Shown: in pieces, positions 1-5,403 of the stretch | Position numbering within the stretch: position 1 is the first letter of the stretch | How the letters are laid out: each line of letters begins with the position of its first letter | Assembly (NCBI GenBank): GCA_900768035.1 | Contig: CAAGBH010000034.1 | Coordinates: 1 to 5,403 of the forward strand | From: Clostridia bacterium | Lineage (GTDB): Bacteria > Bacillota > Clostridia > Oscillospirales > Acutalibacteraceae | Length of the DNA stretch: 5,403 nucleotides | Direction of reading: 5' to 3' | Notes under the pieces: model-generated | Databases searched by the model: none | What the model saw: the letters and a program-made list of their open reading frames with translations, nothing else | What the model was told of the DNA's origin: nothing | Program-made: the position numbers and the translations under genes

Positions 1-1222
1 AAAAATGGATTTTTTCTCCTCGTTTGAGCTTCTCACGGTATTCCGCAGTCGCGCAGAAGATCACGTCACCCGAAGAATTGATTGCAGTTTCCAAAGAATC
101 CTGAACCACGCCGATTATAAATCCAACTGCAACAACCTGCATTGCAATTTCCTGTCCAACTCCTAAAAGCGAACACGCCATAGGTATAAGCAAGAGCGAA
201 CCGCCCGCAACACCCGATGCACCGCAAGCGCCCAAGGTTGCAACAAAACTTAAAATTATTGCCAATATGATATTAACTTCTATACCCTGTGAAAAGGCTG
301 CCGCCAAAGACATAACGGTTATGGTTATAGCCGCACCGTCCATATTAATTGTTGCGCCTAACGGAATGGATACGCTGTAATACTCACGGTCAAGCCCCAA
401 TTTTTCACACAGATTCATATTAACAGGAATATTAGCCGCCGAACTTCTTGTAAAGAAAGCGGTAAGCCCCGATTCCTTGAAACATCTGAATACCAACGGA
501 TAAGGATTTCTTTTAAGTGAAATTGCCACTATAAGCGGGTCAACCACAAAAGCCACAATCAGCATACAGCCAACCAATACCGCCAACAGTTTTCCGTAAT
601 CTGTGAAAATTTCAAGACCGTATTCACTCACCGAGCCGAAAACTAATCCCAAAATACCAAACGGTGCTAACTGAATAACCCAAGCAACCGCTTTTGATAC
701 CGCATTAGAAATATCAGTAAGCACTTCTTTTGTTTTATCGCCCGCTCCCATTCTTAAAGCAAGACCTAAAATAATTGCCCAAGTCAGAATACCGACATAA
801 TTAGCACTAATCAATGCTGTGACAGGATTCATAACCATATTTGAAAGCAACGCCCTGAACACTTCTCCGAGCCCTTCAGGAGCAGTCTGCTCTGCCGCAT
901 TTGCAAGAGGAATCGTCACACGGAAGATATAACTAAACACAACTGCAACTACTGCCGCTAAAAATGTGCTTAACATATAGAAAATTATAACCGTTCTGAA
1001 TCTTTTTCCTATTCCCTCACCTGCACTCGAAAGAGAAGACACCACCAAAACAAAAACGAGTATCGGCGCTATTGCTTTTAAGGCGCCAACAAAAATATCA
1101 CCAAAAACAGTAACAAACTCTGCCCCTGGTACCCAAAGTCCTAAACAAATACCAATCACCAGACCGATTGCTATTCTTAAAATCAGAGGTGATTTAACAT
1201 AAACATTAAAAATCTTTTTCAT
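1..1222 (-). CDS. sstT: Sodium:serine/threonine symporter SstT (3' end outside window)
   Basis: This encodes an inner-membrane Na+-coupled serine/threonine importer of the dicarboxylate/amino acid:cation symporter (DAACS) family. The frame is open for 407 residues with no stop before the left edge; E. coli SstT is about 414 residues, so only a short C-terminal tail is missing. The protein is strongly hydrophobic throughout. Family signatures seen are RSSAANIPVNM at residues 259-269 (the serine-rich reentrant hairpin region), SIPLGATINMDGAAITI around residues 285-301 with the substrate/cation-site NMDG at 293-296, and GACGASGVAGGS at 331-342 (second hairpin). The combination SSAANIPVN plus IPLGATINM is typical of SstT rather than of GltP/DctA. 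The start at 1222 is chosen because GGAG lies 6 nt upstream; an in-frame ATG at 1234 has no ribosome binding site and itself contains that GGAG. The gene begins 15 nt after the stop of the PHP phosphatase gene, with no terminator between, so the two are probably cotranscribed. Substrate preference is inferred from family. Confidence 0.93.
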   Translation of the reverse strand, partial: MKKIFNVYVKSPLILRIAIGLVIGICLGLWVPGAEFVTVFGDIFVGALKAIAPILVFVLVVSSLSSAGEGIGKRFRTVIIFYMLSTFLAAVVAVVFSYIFRVTIPLANAAEQTAPEGLGEVFRALLSNMVMNPVTALISANYVGILTWAIILGLALRMGAGDKTKEVLTDISNAVSKAVAWVIQLAPFGILGLVFGSVSEYGLEIFTDYGKLLAVLVGCMLIVAFVVDPLIVAISLKRNPYPLVFRCFKESGLTAFFTRSSAANIPVNMNLCEKLGLDREYYSVSIPLGATINMDGAAITITVMSLAAAFSQGIEVNIILAIILSFVATLGACGASGVAGGSLLLIPMACSLLGVGQEIAMQVVAVGFIIGVVQDSLETAINSSGDVIFCATAEYREKLKRGEKIHF

Positions 1223-1228
1223 ATTTTT

Positions 1229-1232
1229 CTCC
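1229..1232 (-). promoter_or_regulatory. Ribosome binding site deciding the sstT start
   Basis: GGAG read on the minus strand sits 6 nt before the ATG at 1222. The competing in-frame ATG at 1234 overlaps this motif and has only AT-rich, coding sequence of the upstream gene before it, so 1222 is the better start. Confidence 0.7.
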
Positions 1233-1237
1233 ATATT

Positions 1238-2002
1238 CTATTTTATTAAAACCAATTTTGGTTTGCCTATATAATTAAGATTATATTTTCTGACAATTTT
1301 CTCTGCTTTACTTAAAGATTTGCCGTCGAAAGCATCTTTAGCAGTGTGTGCATCAAAGCCGAATGTAACAGGCGATTTTTCCTTGCCTGCTATTTCCCAA
1401 AAATCAATATTAGGGTAATTTCGGTTTTCCCTTATACCTAAAAAATTAATTTCAAGGGGAACATTATATTCTCTTGAAGCGATACATATTTTGGTCATTT
1501 CGTTATAATAAATCTCTTTATCACCAACAAAATTGAAAATATCGGGATGTGCAACATAGGAATACACACCGCTTTTTATTGCCGAAACCACGCAAGTGAC
1601 ATACTTTTTCAATTCTTCGACCGACTCAGTGGGGACTATCGTATGACGACTTTCCAATTCGGTCTGATGTTCTCCCAATATCAGATACTGCGCTCCACTA
1701 TTTTTTGCAATTTCAAGCATCTTTTCAAAACTTGACGGATAATATTCCATTTCAAAACCGATTTTAATATCAATTTTTTTATTATATTTTTCCCTTAATA
1801 AAGATATTTCTTCAAAATAGTCCTCAATTTCGTCACATTGCAATCTGTAATGCGCTTCACTACCATCAGGTAACATAAAAGGTGCGTGTTCCGAAAATCC
1901 CATATATTTAATGCCGTTTTCAATCGCCCTTATAACATATTCTTCAGGTGTTCCGCTTGCGTGGTGACATCTGTAAGTATGTGTATGAAAATTATAATTC
2001 AA
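1238..2002 (-). CDS. PHP-domain phosphatase, HisK-type histidinol-phosphatase family
   Basis: This is a cytosolic metal-dependent phosphoesterase of the PHP superfamily, most similar in layout to HisK/HisJ histidinol-phosphate phosphatase (histidine biosynthesis, EC 3.1.3.15). The 254-residue length fits that family. The expected metal-ligand motifs are all visible: HTH at residues 6-8, CHHASG at 12-17, SEHAPF at 37-42, GFEMEYY at 82-88 with the bridging Glu, GEHQ at 110-113, AHPD at 151-154 and the terminal FDAH at 216-219. The start codon is TTG at 2000-2002. An in-frame stop lies at 2021-2023, no ATG or GTG lies between, and AGGGA is correctly spaced 5 nt upstream, so TTG is the only reasonable start and leaves HTH near the N-terminus as usual. 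The gene precedes sstT by 15 nt. No other histidine-biosynthesis gene is in view, so action on histidinol phosphate is inferred from family, and another phosphorylated substrate is possible. Confidence 0.88.
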   Translation of the reverse strand: MNYNFHTHTYRCHHASGTPEEYVIRAIENGIKYMGFSEHAPFMLPDGSEAHYRLQCDEIEDYFEEISLLREKYNKKIDIKIGFEMEYYPSSFEKMLEIAKNSGAQYLILGEHQTELESRHTIVPTESVEELKKYVTCVVSAIKSGVYSYVAHPDIFNFVGDKEIYYNEMTKICIASREYNVPLEINFLGIRENRNYPNIDFWEIAGKEKSPVTFGFDAHTAKDAFDGKSLSKAEKIVRKYNLNYIGKPKLVLIK

Positions 2003-2007
2003 AACTA

Positions 2008-2012
2008 TCCCT
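2008..2012 (-). promoter_or_regulatory. Ribosome binding site supporting a TTG start
   Basis: AGGGA on the minus strand lies 5 nt upstream of the TTG at 2000-2002. With an in-frame stop at 2021-2023, it fixes the start of the PHP phosphatase gene on TTG. Confidence 0.6.
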
Positions 2013-2059
2013 GCTTGATATTATCTAAGTTTTTTATTTTTAATTCTAATATTAAACTA

Positions 2060-2087
2060 AAAAATCCCGAAAAAATTCGGGATTTTT
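2060..2087 (-). terminator. Rho-independent terminator of the sortase operon
   Basis: Two perfectly complementary 12-nt arms (AAAAATCCCGAA at 2060-2071 and TTCGGGATTTTT at 2076-2087) enclose an AAAA loop. Read on the minus strand, the hairpin starts 3 nt after the stop codon of the sortase-substrate gene and ends in a U-run, so it should end the sortase operon. The structure is symmetrical and could terminate in both directions, but no plus-strand gene reads into it here. The remaining intergenic stretch 2003-2059 is AT-rich and shows no convincing promoter for the downstream phosphatase gene. Confidence 0.9.
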
Positions 2088-2090
2088 AAA

Positions 2091-2681
2091 TTACACTCTT
2101 TGTTTCTTGCAAACAACTGCTGTTGCAAAAAGTCCCAACATAGCAATAATAAGTACTGCTACAGTATAATCAGCCGTCTGAGGAGATTTAATATTGTTTT
2201 CCTCTTCAACATTCTGTGCTGTTTTCTTATCAACAACAATGGCTAATTTTTTGATATTTTCAGTAATGCTGAAACTTAACTTTCCTTCTTTAACAGTAAC
2301 TTCAATTGATTTAATATTCCCGTCGGCCGTCTTGACCAAAACATACACTTTGGAAGATTTAGAAACACCGAGCACATTTAAAGTTACATCAACAGGATAT
2401 TTAGGACCACCATTGATAATAACGTCAAATTGGTCAACTATTTTAAGATCTTTATTCTCTGTTTCCTTTTTAAGATTGTCAAGTTCATCTGCAAAATCTT
2501 TAATAACTTTACCGTCAATCTTTTCAAACTCAATCTCAACTTCTTTACCATTAGCATCAACAGCCTCGCTATCCGAAATAACACCTTCTGCCTCGGGTGA
2601 ATCGTCAGCAGCAAAAGCAACCATTGTGCCACAAGATACAGTCAAAACTAATGTAAGTAACAATGCCAATAACTTTTTCAT
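2091..2681 (-). CDS. Small secreted protein with a SPQTA sorting signal, probable sortase substrate
   Basis: This 196-residue protein of unrecognised function has the layout of a sortase-anchored surface protein. Residues 1-24 form a signal peptide (MKK, a leucine-rich core, cleavage after AFA at 22-24). An acidic mature N-terminus (26-45) is followed by a segment likely to be helical (about 55-80), then a region of alternating hydrophobic residues that looks like a small beta-sandwich (about 82-151). The C-terminus carries SPQTA at 166-170 and D171, a hydrophobic helix at 173-190 and the basic tail CKKQRV: the tripartite cell-wall sorting signal. SPQTA resembles the (S/P)PXTG and NPQTX motifs read by class B sortases, with Ala in the last position. 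The gene is last in the operon with the class B sortase and LCP genes, 18 nt after the LCP stop. AAAGGAG at 2690-2696 is a near-ideal ribosome binding site, which suggests strong translation, and a terminator follows the stop directly. The mature body is only about 140 residues, short for a protein that must reach through a thick wall. Confidence 0.85.
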   Translation of the reverse strand: MKKLLALLLTLVLTVSCGTMVAFAADDSPEAEGVISDSEAVDANGKEVEIEFEKIDGKVIKDFADELDNLKKETENKDLKIVDQFDVIINGGPKYPVDVTLNVLGVSKSSKVYVLVKTADGNIKSIEVTVKEGKLSFSITENIKKLAIVVDKKTAQNVEEENNIKSPQTADYTVAVLIIAMLGLFATAVVCKKQRV

Positions 2682-2689
2682 AATTTAAT

Positions 2690-2696
2690 CTCCTTT
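2690..2696 (-). promoter_or_regulatory. Strong ribosome binding site of the sortase-substrate gene
   Basis: AAAGGAG on the minus strand lies 8 nt before the ATG at 2681, between the LCP stop (2700-2702) and the substrate start. It matches the Shine-Dalgarno consensus much better than the site of the LCP gene (GGGGG), which suggests the substrate is made in excess over the LCP protein. Confidence 0.7.
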
Positions 2697-2699
2697 GAA

Positions 2700-3689
2700 T
2701 CAATTTTTATAGAAAATTTCTAATACTTTTTCATAAAGCGCTTCTTCTTCAACTTCAAAAGTCTCATAAGTTCCGTCATGCCCTGCTTTACCCGGCACAG
2801 AATGTAATTTAAACTCTGCTTTTAAAGACTGCGTTGCCAGATAAACCGCACTCGTCGCCCCAACATTCGTAACCGAAGTTTTTGAAAACTTATTATACAT
2901 TTTAATCGGTAAAGATACATCCTTTAAAACTGCCGATTTGGCGCTCGAAACAAAACCTTTGATAAACTGTTGTTGCCTAACTATTCGAGGTTGATTGCTT
3001 TCTTTTCTGTGTTGCAAAAACTTCAAGGCGTTCTGTCCATTCAGATAAACGGTTTTACCATTGGTCCAGTCTTTCGAAACCTCTGTCAAATCCTCACTCA
3101 ACGTAACCTCTACACCGCCCACAACATTTACTGCATCTGCAATAGTGTCCATAAAAATGGTATAGTAATTATTAATGGGTATATCGTAAAGCAAGCGGGA
3201 AACCGCTTTGCAAGTGAGTTCTGAGGAATTTTTGTCGTCCTTTCCGTAAACATAGGACAAACAAATTTGACTTTTTTCAGTATCGAGAAAATCGCCGTTC
3301 ATATCATAAACATCAATGTCCGCCAAAGTGTTTCTCGAAATTGAGAGCACATTAACCTTTTTCAATTTAGTATCAACCGAAATTAAGTAAAGCGCATCTG
3401 CCTGATGGTCACTTTTATCTGCTTTTTCTTGTTTGTCAACACCTATGACCAAAACATTTATAAGGTCTTTGTTATAATAATACGCTTTTCCTTTATGATA
3501 AGCGTCCGCCTCGTTGCCGTAGGCATTATCAGTTGTTAAATTGCCGTCAGTTTGGCTCAAACTGTCACGAAGCCTTTTTTCACCGATTTTAAGCAATATA
3601 AAAAAGGTGGAAACGCAAACAATCAGAAATGCCAGTATACAACAAAGAATTATAATTAACTTTTTTTGTTTATTGGTTTTGACTGTCAT
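2700..3689 (-). CDS. LytR-CpsA-Psr (LCP) family protein, divergent at binding-site residues
   Basis: LCP enzymes are membrane-anchored, act outside the cell, and transfer glycopolymers from undecaprenyl-pyrophosphate to peptidoglycan or, in some species, to surface proteins. This 329-residue protein has a basic cytosolic tip, one transmembrane helix at about 10-34, a linker of about 40 residues, the LCP domain at about 77-249 and a C-terminal extension. Family landmarks seen are INVLVIGVD (77-85), ADALYLISVD (97-106), VLSISRNT (114-121), DIPINNYYTIFMD (169-181), VVGGVEVTL (189-197), LNGQNALKFLQHR (216-228) and RIVRQQQ (235-241). Compared with consensus from general knowledge of the family, SIPRDT is here SISRNT (Asp to Asn at 120), the RSDT Arg is replaced (QAD), the KINHAY block is QICLSY, and the VRxR pair is LQHR (Gln at 226), while D85, D98, R119, R228, R235 and R238 remain. 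Its ATG overlaps the end of the sortase gene by 20 nt, so translation is probably coupled. The family call is secure; activity and substrate are not. Confidence 0.9.
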   Translation of the reverse strand: MTVKTNKQKKLIIILCCILAFLIVCVSTFFILLKIGEKRLRDSLSQTDGNLTTDNAYGNEADAYHKGKAYYYNKDLINVLVIGVDKQEKADKSDHQADALYLISVDTKLKKVNVLSISRNTLADIDVYDMNGDFLDTEKSQICLSYVYGKDDKNSSELTCKAVSRLLYDIPINNYYTIFMDTIADAVNVVGGVEVTLSEDLTEVSKDWTNGKTVYLNGQNALKFLQHRKESNQPRIVRQQQFIKGFVSSAKSAVLKDVSLPIKMYNKFSKTSVTNVGATSAVYLATQSLKAEFKLHSVPGKAGHDGTYETFEVEEEALYEKVLEIFYKN

Positions 3690-4425
3690 AAACCAAAACC
3701 CCCGAAACTATAAATCTTTTTGCATCATTATTCATACAAGTAGAAAGTGTTACAATTCTATCCTGTGCAGTAACCTTAATATCTCTGTTCACCTGTGACT
3801 GCATATCCCTCACAGCAAAAATTTCTTCTAAATAAGTTGTTCTGTTTTCTTCTAAATCGAAATTTCTGTTTGCAATAATATGCTTATTATCCCAAGTGCA
3901 AGCGGCGAAAATTTCATACTTTAAAATTCTGTTTTCCATATATATTGTTATATAACGGTTTTTCTTGAAAAAAGAAGCATCACGGAATTTTTTAAGCGAA
4001 CCGAACATACTTCCGTTTCTCATATTATGGCCGTATATAAGCGTATTAAAATCGGAAAAATCTTTTTTATTATAATTTTCGGTGAAAATACTGCCATAAA
4101 CCGACCATTGCTTATTAACCGAACGGTTTAAATAAAATCCGTTGTTATCGGGATGTCGCAAAATAGGATAATCAACATTCGCTTGAGGAATACTTATCCA
4201 AGCGTAAATATGTTTATTAGCCTTTTTAAGTTTGCGGAAATCCACAGGAACTTCCACCGTTTGCTCGGTTTGAGACTCGACAGAAGAATTAGCGTATTCA
4301 TTGCGCATATTTTCAATCTTTTCAAGATTAATAAAATAAAATACAAAGTAAACCGCACAAGCAAGAAAGATTGCAATCAATATCAACAAAACAATAATTA
4401 AAACATTTTTCTTTGTTTTGCTCAT
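3670..4425 (-). CDS. srtB: Class B sortase
   Basis: This membrane-bound cysteine transpeptidase cleaves a C-terminal sorting signal after Thr and joins the protein to peptidoglycan on the outer face of the membrane. The 251-residue protein has an N-terminal transmembrane anchor (about 8-32), a short linker and the sortase beta-barrel (about 62-249). The catalytic triad is visible: His133 in YGHNM, Cys230 in the TLSTC motif and Arg237 in AKRFIVSGV. Class B features include AWISIPQANVDYPIL (75-89), NGFYL, GSIFTE (111-116), the YGHNMRNGSMFGSL block and the N-terminal anchor. The start at 4425 has GGAGGT ending 6 nt upstream and follows a consensus promoter. It is the first gene of an operon with the LCP gene (20-nt overlap) and a protein ending in SPQTA, which is its probable substrate. 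Class B sortases often sit beside dedicated substrates; that this one serves only the neighbouring protein is inference. Confidence 0.93.
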   Translation of the reverse strand: MSKTKKNVLIIVLLILIAIFLACAVYFVFYFINLEKIENMRNEYANSSVESQTEQTVEVPVDFRKLKKANKHIYAWISIPQANVDYPILRHPDNNGFYLNRSVNKQWSVYGSIFTENYNKKDFSDFNTLIYGHNMRNGSMFGSLKKFRDASFFKKNRYITIYMENRILKYEIFAACTWDNKHIIANRNFDLEENRTTYLEEIFAVRDMQSQVNRDIKVTAQDRIVTLSTCMNNDAKRFIVSGVLVYDSQNQ

Positions 4426-4431
4426 ATAAAT

Positions 4432-4437
4432 ACCTCC
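4432..4437 (-). promoter_or_regulatory. Ribosome binding site of the sortase gene
   Basis: GGAGGT on the minus strand ends 6 nt before the ATG at 4425 and fixes the sortase start. Confidence 0.75.
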
Positions 4438-4456
4438 ACAACTTACTATCCATTAA

Positions 4457-4485
4457 ATTATACTACACACCGTTTTAAAAGTCAA
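4457..4485 (-). promoter_or_regulatory. Consensus sigma-A promoter of the sortase-LCP-substrate operon
   Basis: On the minus strand, TTGACT (4480-4485, 5 of 6 consensus) and TATAAT (4457-4462, 6 of 6) are separated by exactly 17 nt. Transcription should start near 4450, giving a leader of about 25 nt with the sortase ribosome binding site. The near-perfect match suggests vegetative, fairly strong expression of the operon unless a repressor acts in the region. Confidence 0.85.
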
Positions 4486-4486
4486 C

Positions 4487-4515
4487 TTGTATTATCACAC
4501 AAAAAAGTGTATAAT
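4487..4515 (+). promoter_or_regulatory. Probable sigma-A promoter of the FkbM methyltransferase gene
   Basis: A perfect TATAAT lies at 4510-4515, 17 nt after a weak -35 (TTGTAT at 4487-4492, 3 of 6). Transcription should start near 4522 and give a leader of about 20 nt. Its -35 box is only one base away from the -35 box of the divergent sortase operon promoter, so the two may compete for RNA polymerase or share control. Confidence 0.65.
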
Positions 4516-4543
4516 TATTTTATTAAAACGCAAAGGAAATGTT

Positions 4544-5403
4544 ATGGAAAAAGAACTTTGGCAATATTTAAAAACCGCCCAAAAACCTATTGTGCTTTAC
4601 GGAATGGGCAACGGCGCTGACAAAATTATAGATGTTTTAAACAGTTATGGAATTGAATTTCAGGGTGTTTTTGCAAGTGACGGATTTGTGAGAGAAAAAT
4701 ATTTCCACTCCCACAAAATTTCGTCATACCAAACCTTAAAAGAAAAATTCTCAGATATGATTGTTTTATTGTGTTTCGGGAGTAGCCGACCTGAAGTTAT
4801 AGAGAATGTTCTTAAAATTGCAAAAGAACAGGAACTCTATGCTCCGGAAGTTCCTGTGATAAGCGGTGAAATCTTCACAAAAGATTATTATGAAAAACAT
4901 AAAAAAGAATTTGATTGGGTTTATTCACGTTTAGCGGACGAAACCTCTAAAAAGACATTTTCTAATATAATCAAATATAAATTAAGCGGAAAAATTGACT
5001 ATTTGCTTGACTGTGAAGTTTCCGCCGACGAGCCTTATGAAACATTTTTAAAACTTCAAAGTGAAAATTTCATTGACCTTGGCGCATACAACGGTGACAC
5101 TGTACTCGACTTTATATCAAGAGATGAAAATTACAGCCATATAACCGCCGTTGAACCCGATATAAAAACTTTTAAAAAATTAGAAAAAAACACAAAAAAC
5201 ACACCAAACTTAACATTAATAAATTCCTGTGTTTCTGATAAATGCGGTGAGGTATTTTTCAGTATGAAAGCGGGAAGAAATTCAAGTATGGCAGAAAACG
5301 GTATTAAAACCGACTGCATTTCGGTTGATTCTTTAAATCTTAACGCCACTTATATTAAAATGGACGTTGAGGGCGAAGAAGTAAATGCTATTTTAGGTGC
5401 TAC
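4544..5403 (+). CDS. FkbM-family SAM-dependent methyltransferase (3' end outside window)
   Basis: My translation gives 286 residues with no stop before the right edge; perhaps 40-70 residues are missing. The C-terminal half is an FkbM-type (Methyltransf_21) Rossmann methyltransferase: the SAM-binding motif FIDLGAYNGDT at 176-186, the acidic ribose-binding strand AVEPD at 202-206, and the family mark YIKMDVEGEE at 270-279. Members usually O-methylate sugars or natural products. The N-terminal 130 residues hold a separate Rossmann-like unit that begins IVLYGMGNGADKI (16-28, GxGxxA glycine pattern) and resembles the nucleotide- or sugar-binding front domain found on some clostridial FkbM proteins; its ligand is unknown. 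The start at 4544 has AGGA 6 nt upstream and a TATAAT promoter. It is divergent from the sortase/LCP operon. A role in methylating a surface glycan is plausible from context but not shown by the sequence. Confidence 0.85.
   Translation, partial: MEKELWQYLKTAQKPIVLYGMGNGADKIIDVLNSYGIEFQGVFASDGFVREKYFHSHKISSYQTLKEKFSDMIVLLCFGSSRPEVIENVLKIAKEQELYAPEVPVISGEIFTKDYYEKHKKEFDWVYSRLADETSKKTFSNIIKYKLSGKIDYLLDCEVSADEPYETFLKLQSENFIDLGAYNGDTVLDFISRDENYSHITAVEPDIKTFKKLEKNTKNTPNLTLINSCVSDKCGEVFFSMKAGRNSSMAENGIKTDCISVDSLNLNATYIKMDVEGEEVNAILGA

Noticed and set aside
2003..2059. Promoter for the PHP phosphatase gene
   Set aside because: TAGAAT (2043-2048) and GATAAT (2020-2025) resemble -10 boxes, but the first has no -35 partner outside the terminator and the second would put the transcript start on the ribosome binding site. 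No promoter can be supported.
2626..2681. Possible lipoprotein signal (LTVSC, Cys17) in the small secreted protein
   Set aside because: The -3 residue is Thr rather than Leu/Val/Ile, the hydrophobic stretch continues after the Cys, and a good type I cleavage site AFA follows at 22-24. The C-terminal sorting signal also argues for wall anchoring rather than lipidation.
2194..2688. 164-codon open frame on the plus strand opposite the sortase substrate gene
   Set aside because: It has no family resemblance, is rich in Ser/Thr/Leu as expected from antisense of a Lys/Glu/Val-rich gene, and lies opposite a gene with signal peptide, sorting signal and strong ribosome binding site.
4497..4510. ACAC-A6-GTGT inverted repeat as an operator
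   Set aside because: The arms are only four bases and such repeats occur by chance in AT-rich intergenic DNA; I mention it within the promoter finding but do not annotate it as an operator.
5131..5349. 72-codon open frame on the minus strand within the methyltransferase gene
   Set aside because: The plus-strand frame contains the SAM-binding and DVEGEE motifs across this same stretch, so the minus-strand frame is a shadow.
1..5403. Mobile elements, CRISPR repeats, tRNA or rRNA genes, riboswitches
   Set aside because: No transposase or integrase motif, no spaced direct repeats, no cloverleaf or rRNA-like sequence was seen, and the intergenic gaps (largest 118 nt) are too short or already explained by promoters and a terminator.

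Overview
The window is AT-rich, densely packed DNA that looks like the chromosome of a low-GC Gram-positive bacterium, most likely a gut-type member of the Clostridia. The evidence is the strong GGAGG-type ribosome binding sites, the consensus TTGACT/TATAAT promoter, and the presence of a class B sortase, a LytR-CpsA-Psr (LCP) protein and a wall-sorting signal. Species or genus cannot be read from the sequence.

Layout from left to right. Positions 1-1222 (minus strand) hold most of an SstT-type sodium:serine/threonine symporter whose last few codons lie beyond the left edge. Just upstream, at 1238-2002 (minus), is a PHP-family phosphatase of the HisK/histidinol-phosphatase type that starts with TTG. 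These two form a probable operon with a 15-nt gap. A perfect rho-independent terminator at 2060-2087 separates them from the next unit. Positions 2091-4425 (minus) hold a compact three-gene operon, in transcription order: a class B sortase, an LCP-family protein whose start overlaps the sortase stop, and a small secreted protein ending in SPQTA + hydrophobic helix + basic tail. Its promoter is at 4457-4485. Across a 118-nt divergent intergenic region, a FkbM-family methyltransferase starts at 4544 on the plus strand and runs off the right edge.

The most interesting element is the sortase/LCP/substrate operon. It reads as a self-contained surface-display cassette: the sortase would anchor the small protein, and the LCP enzyme would attach a glycopolymer to peptidoglycan or possibly to that same protein. 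A sortase-anchored protein glycosylated by an LCP enzyme is known in Actinomyces oris (GspA/LcpA/SrtA). The LCP protein departs from the family consensus at several positions expected to bind the lipid pyrophosphate, and the sorting motif ends in Ala rather than Gly. The divergent methyltransferase may modify a surface glycan, but that link is only contextual. The transporter and PHP phosphatase look like ordinary metabolic genes without an obvious connection to the surface operon.
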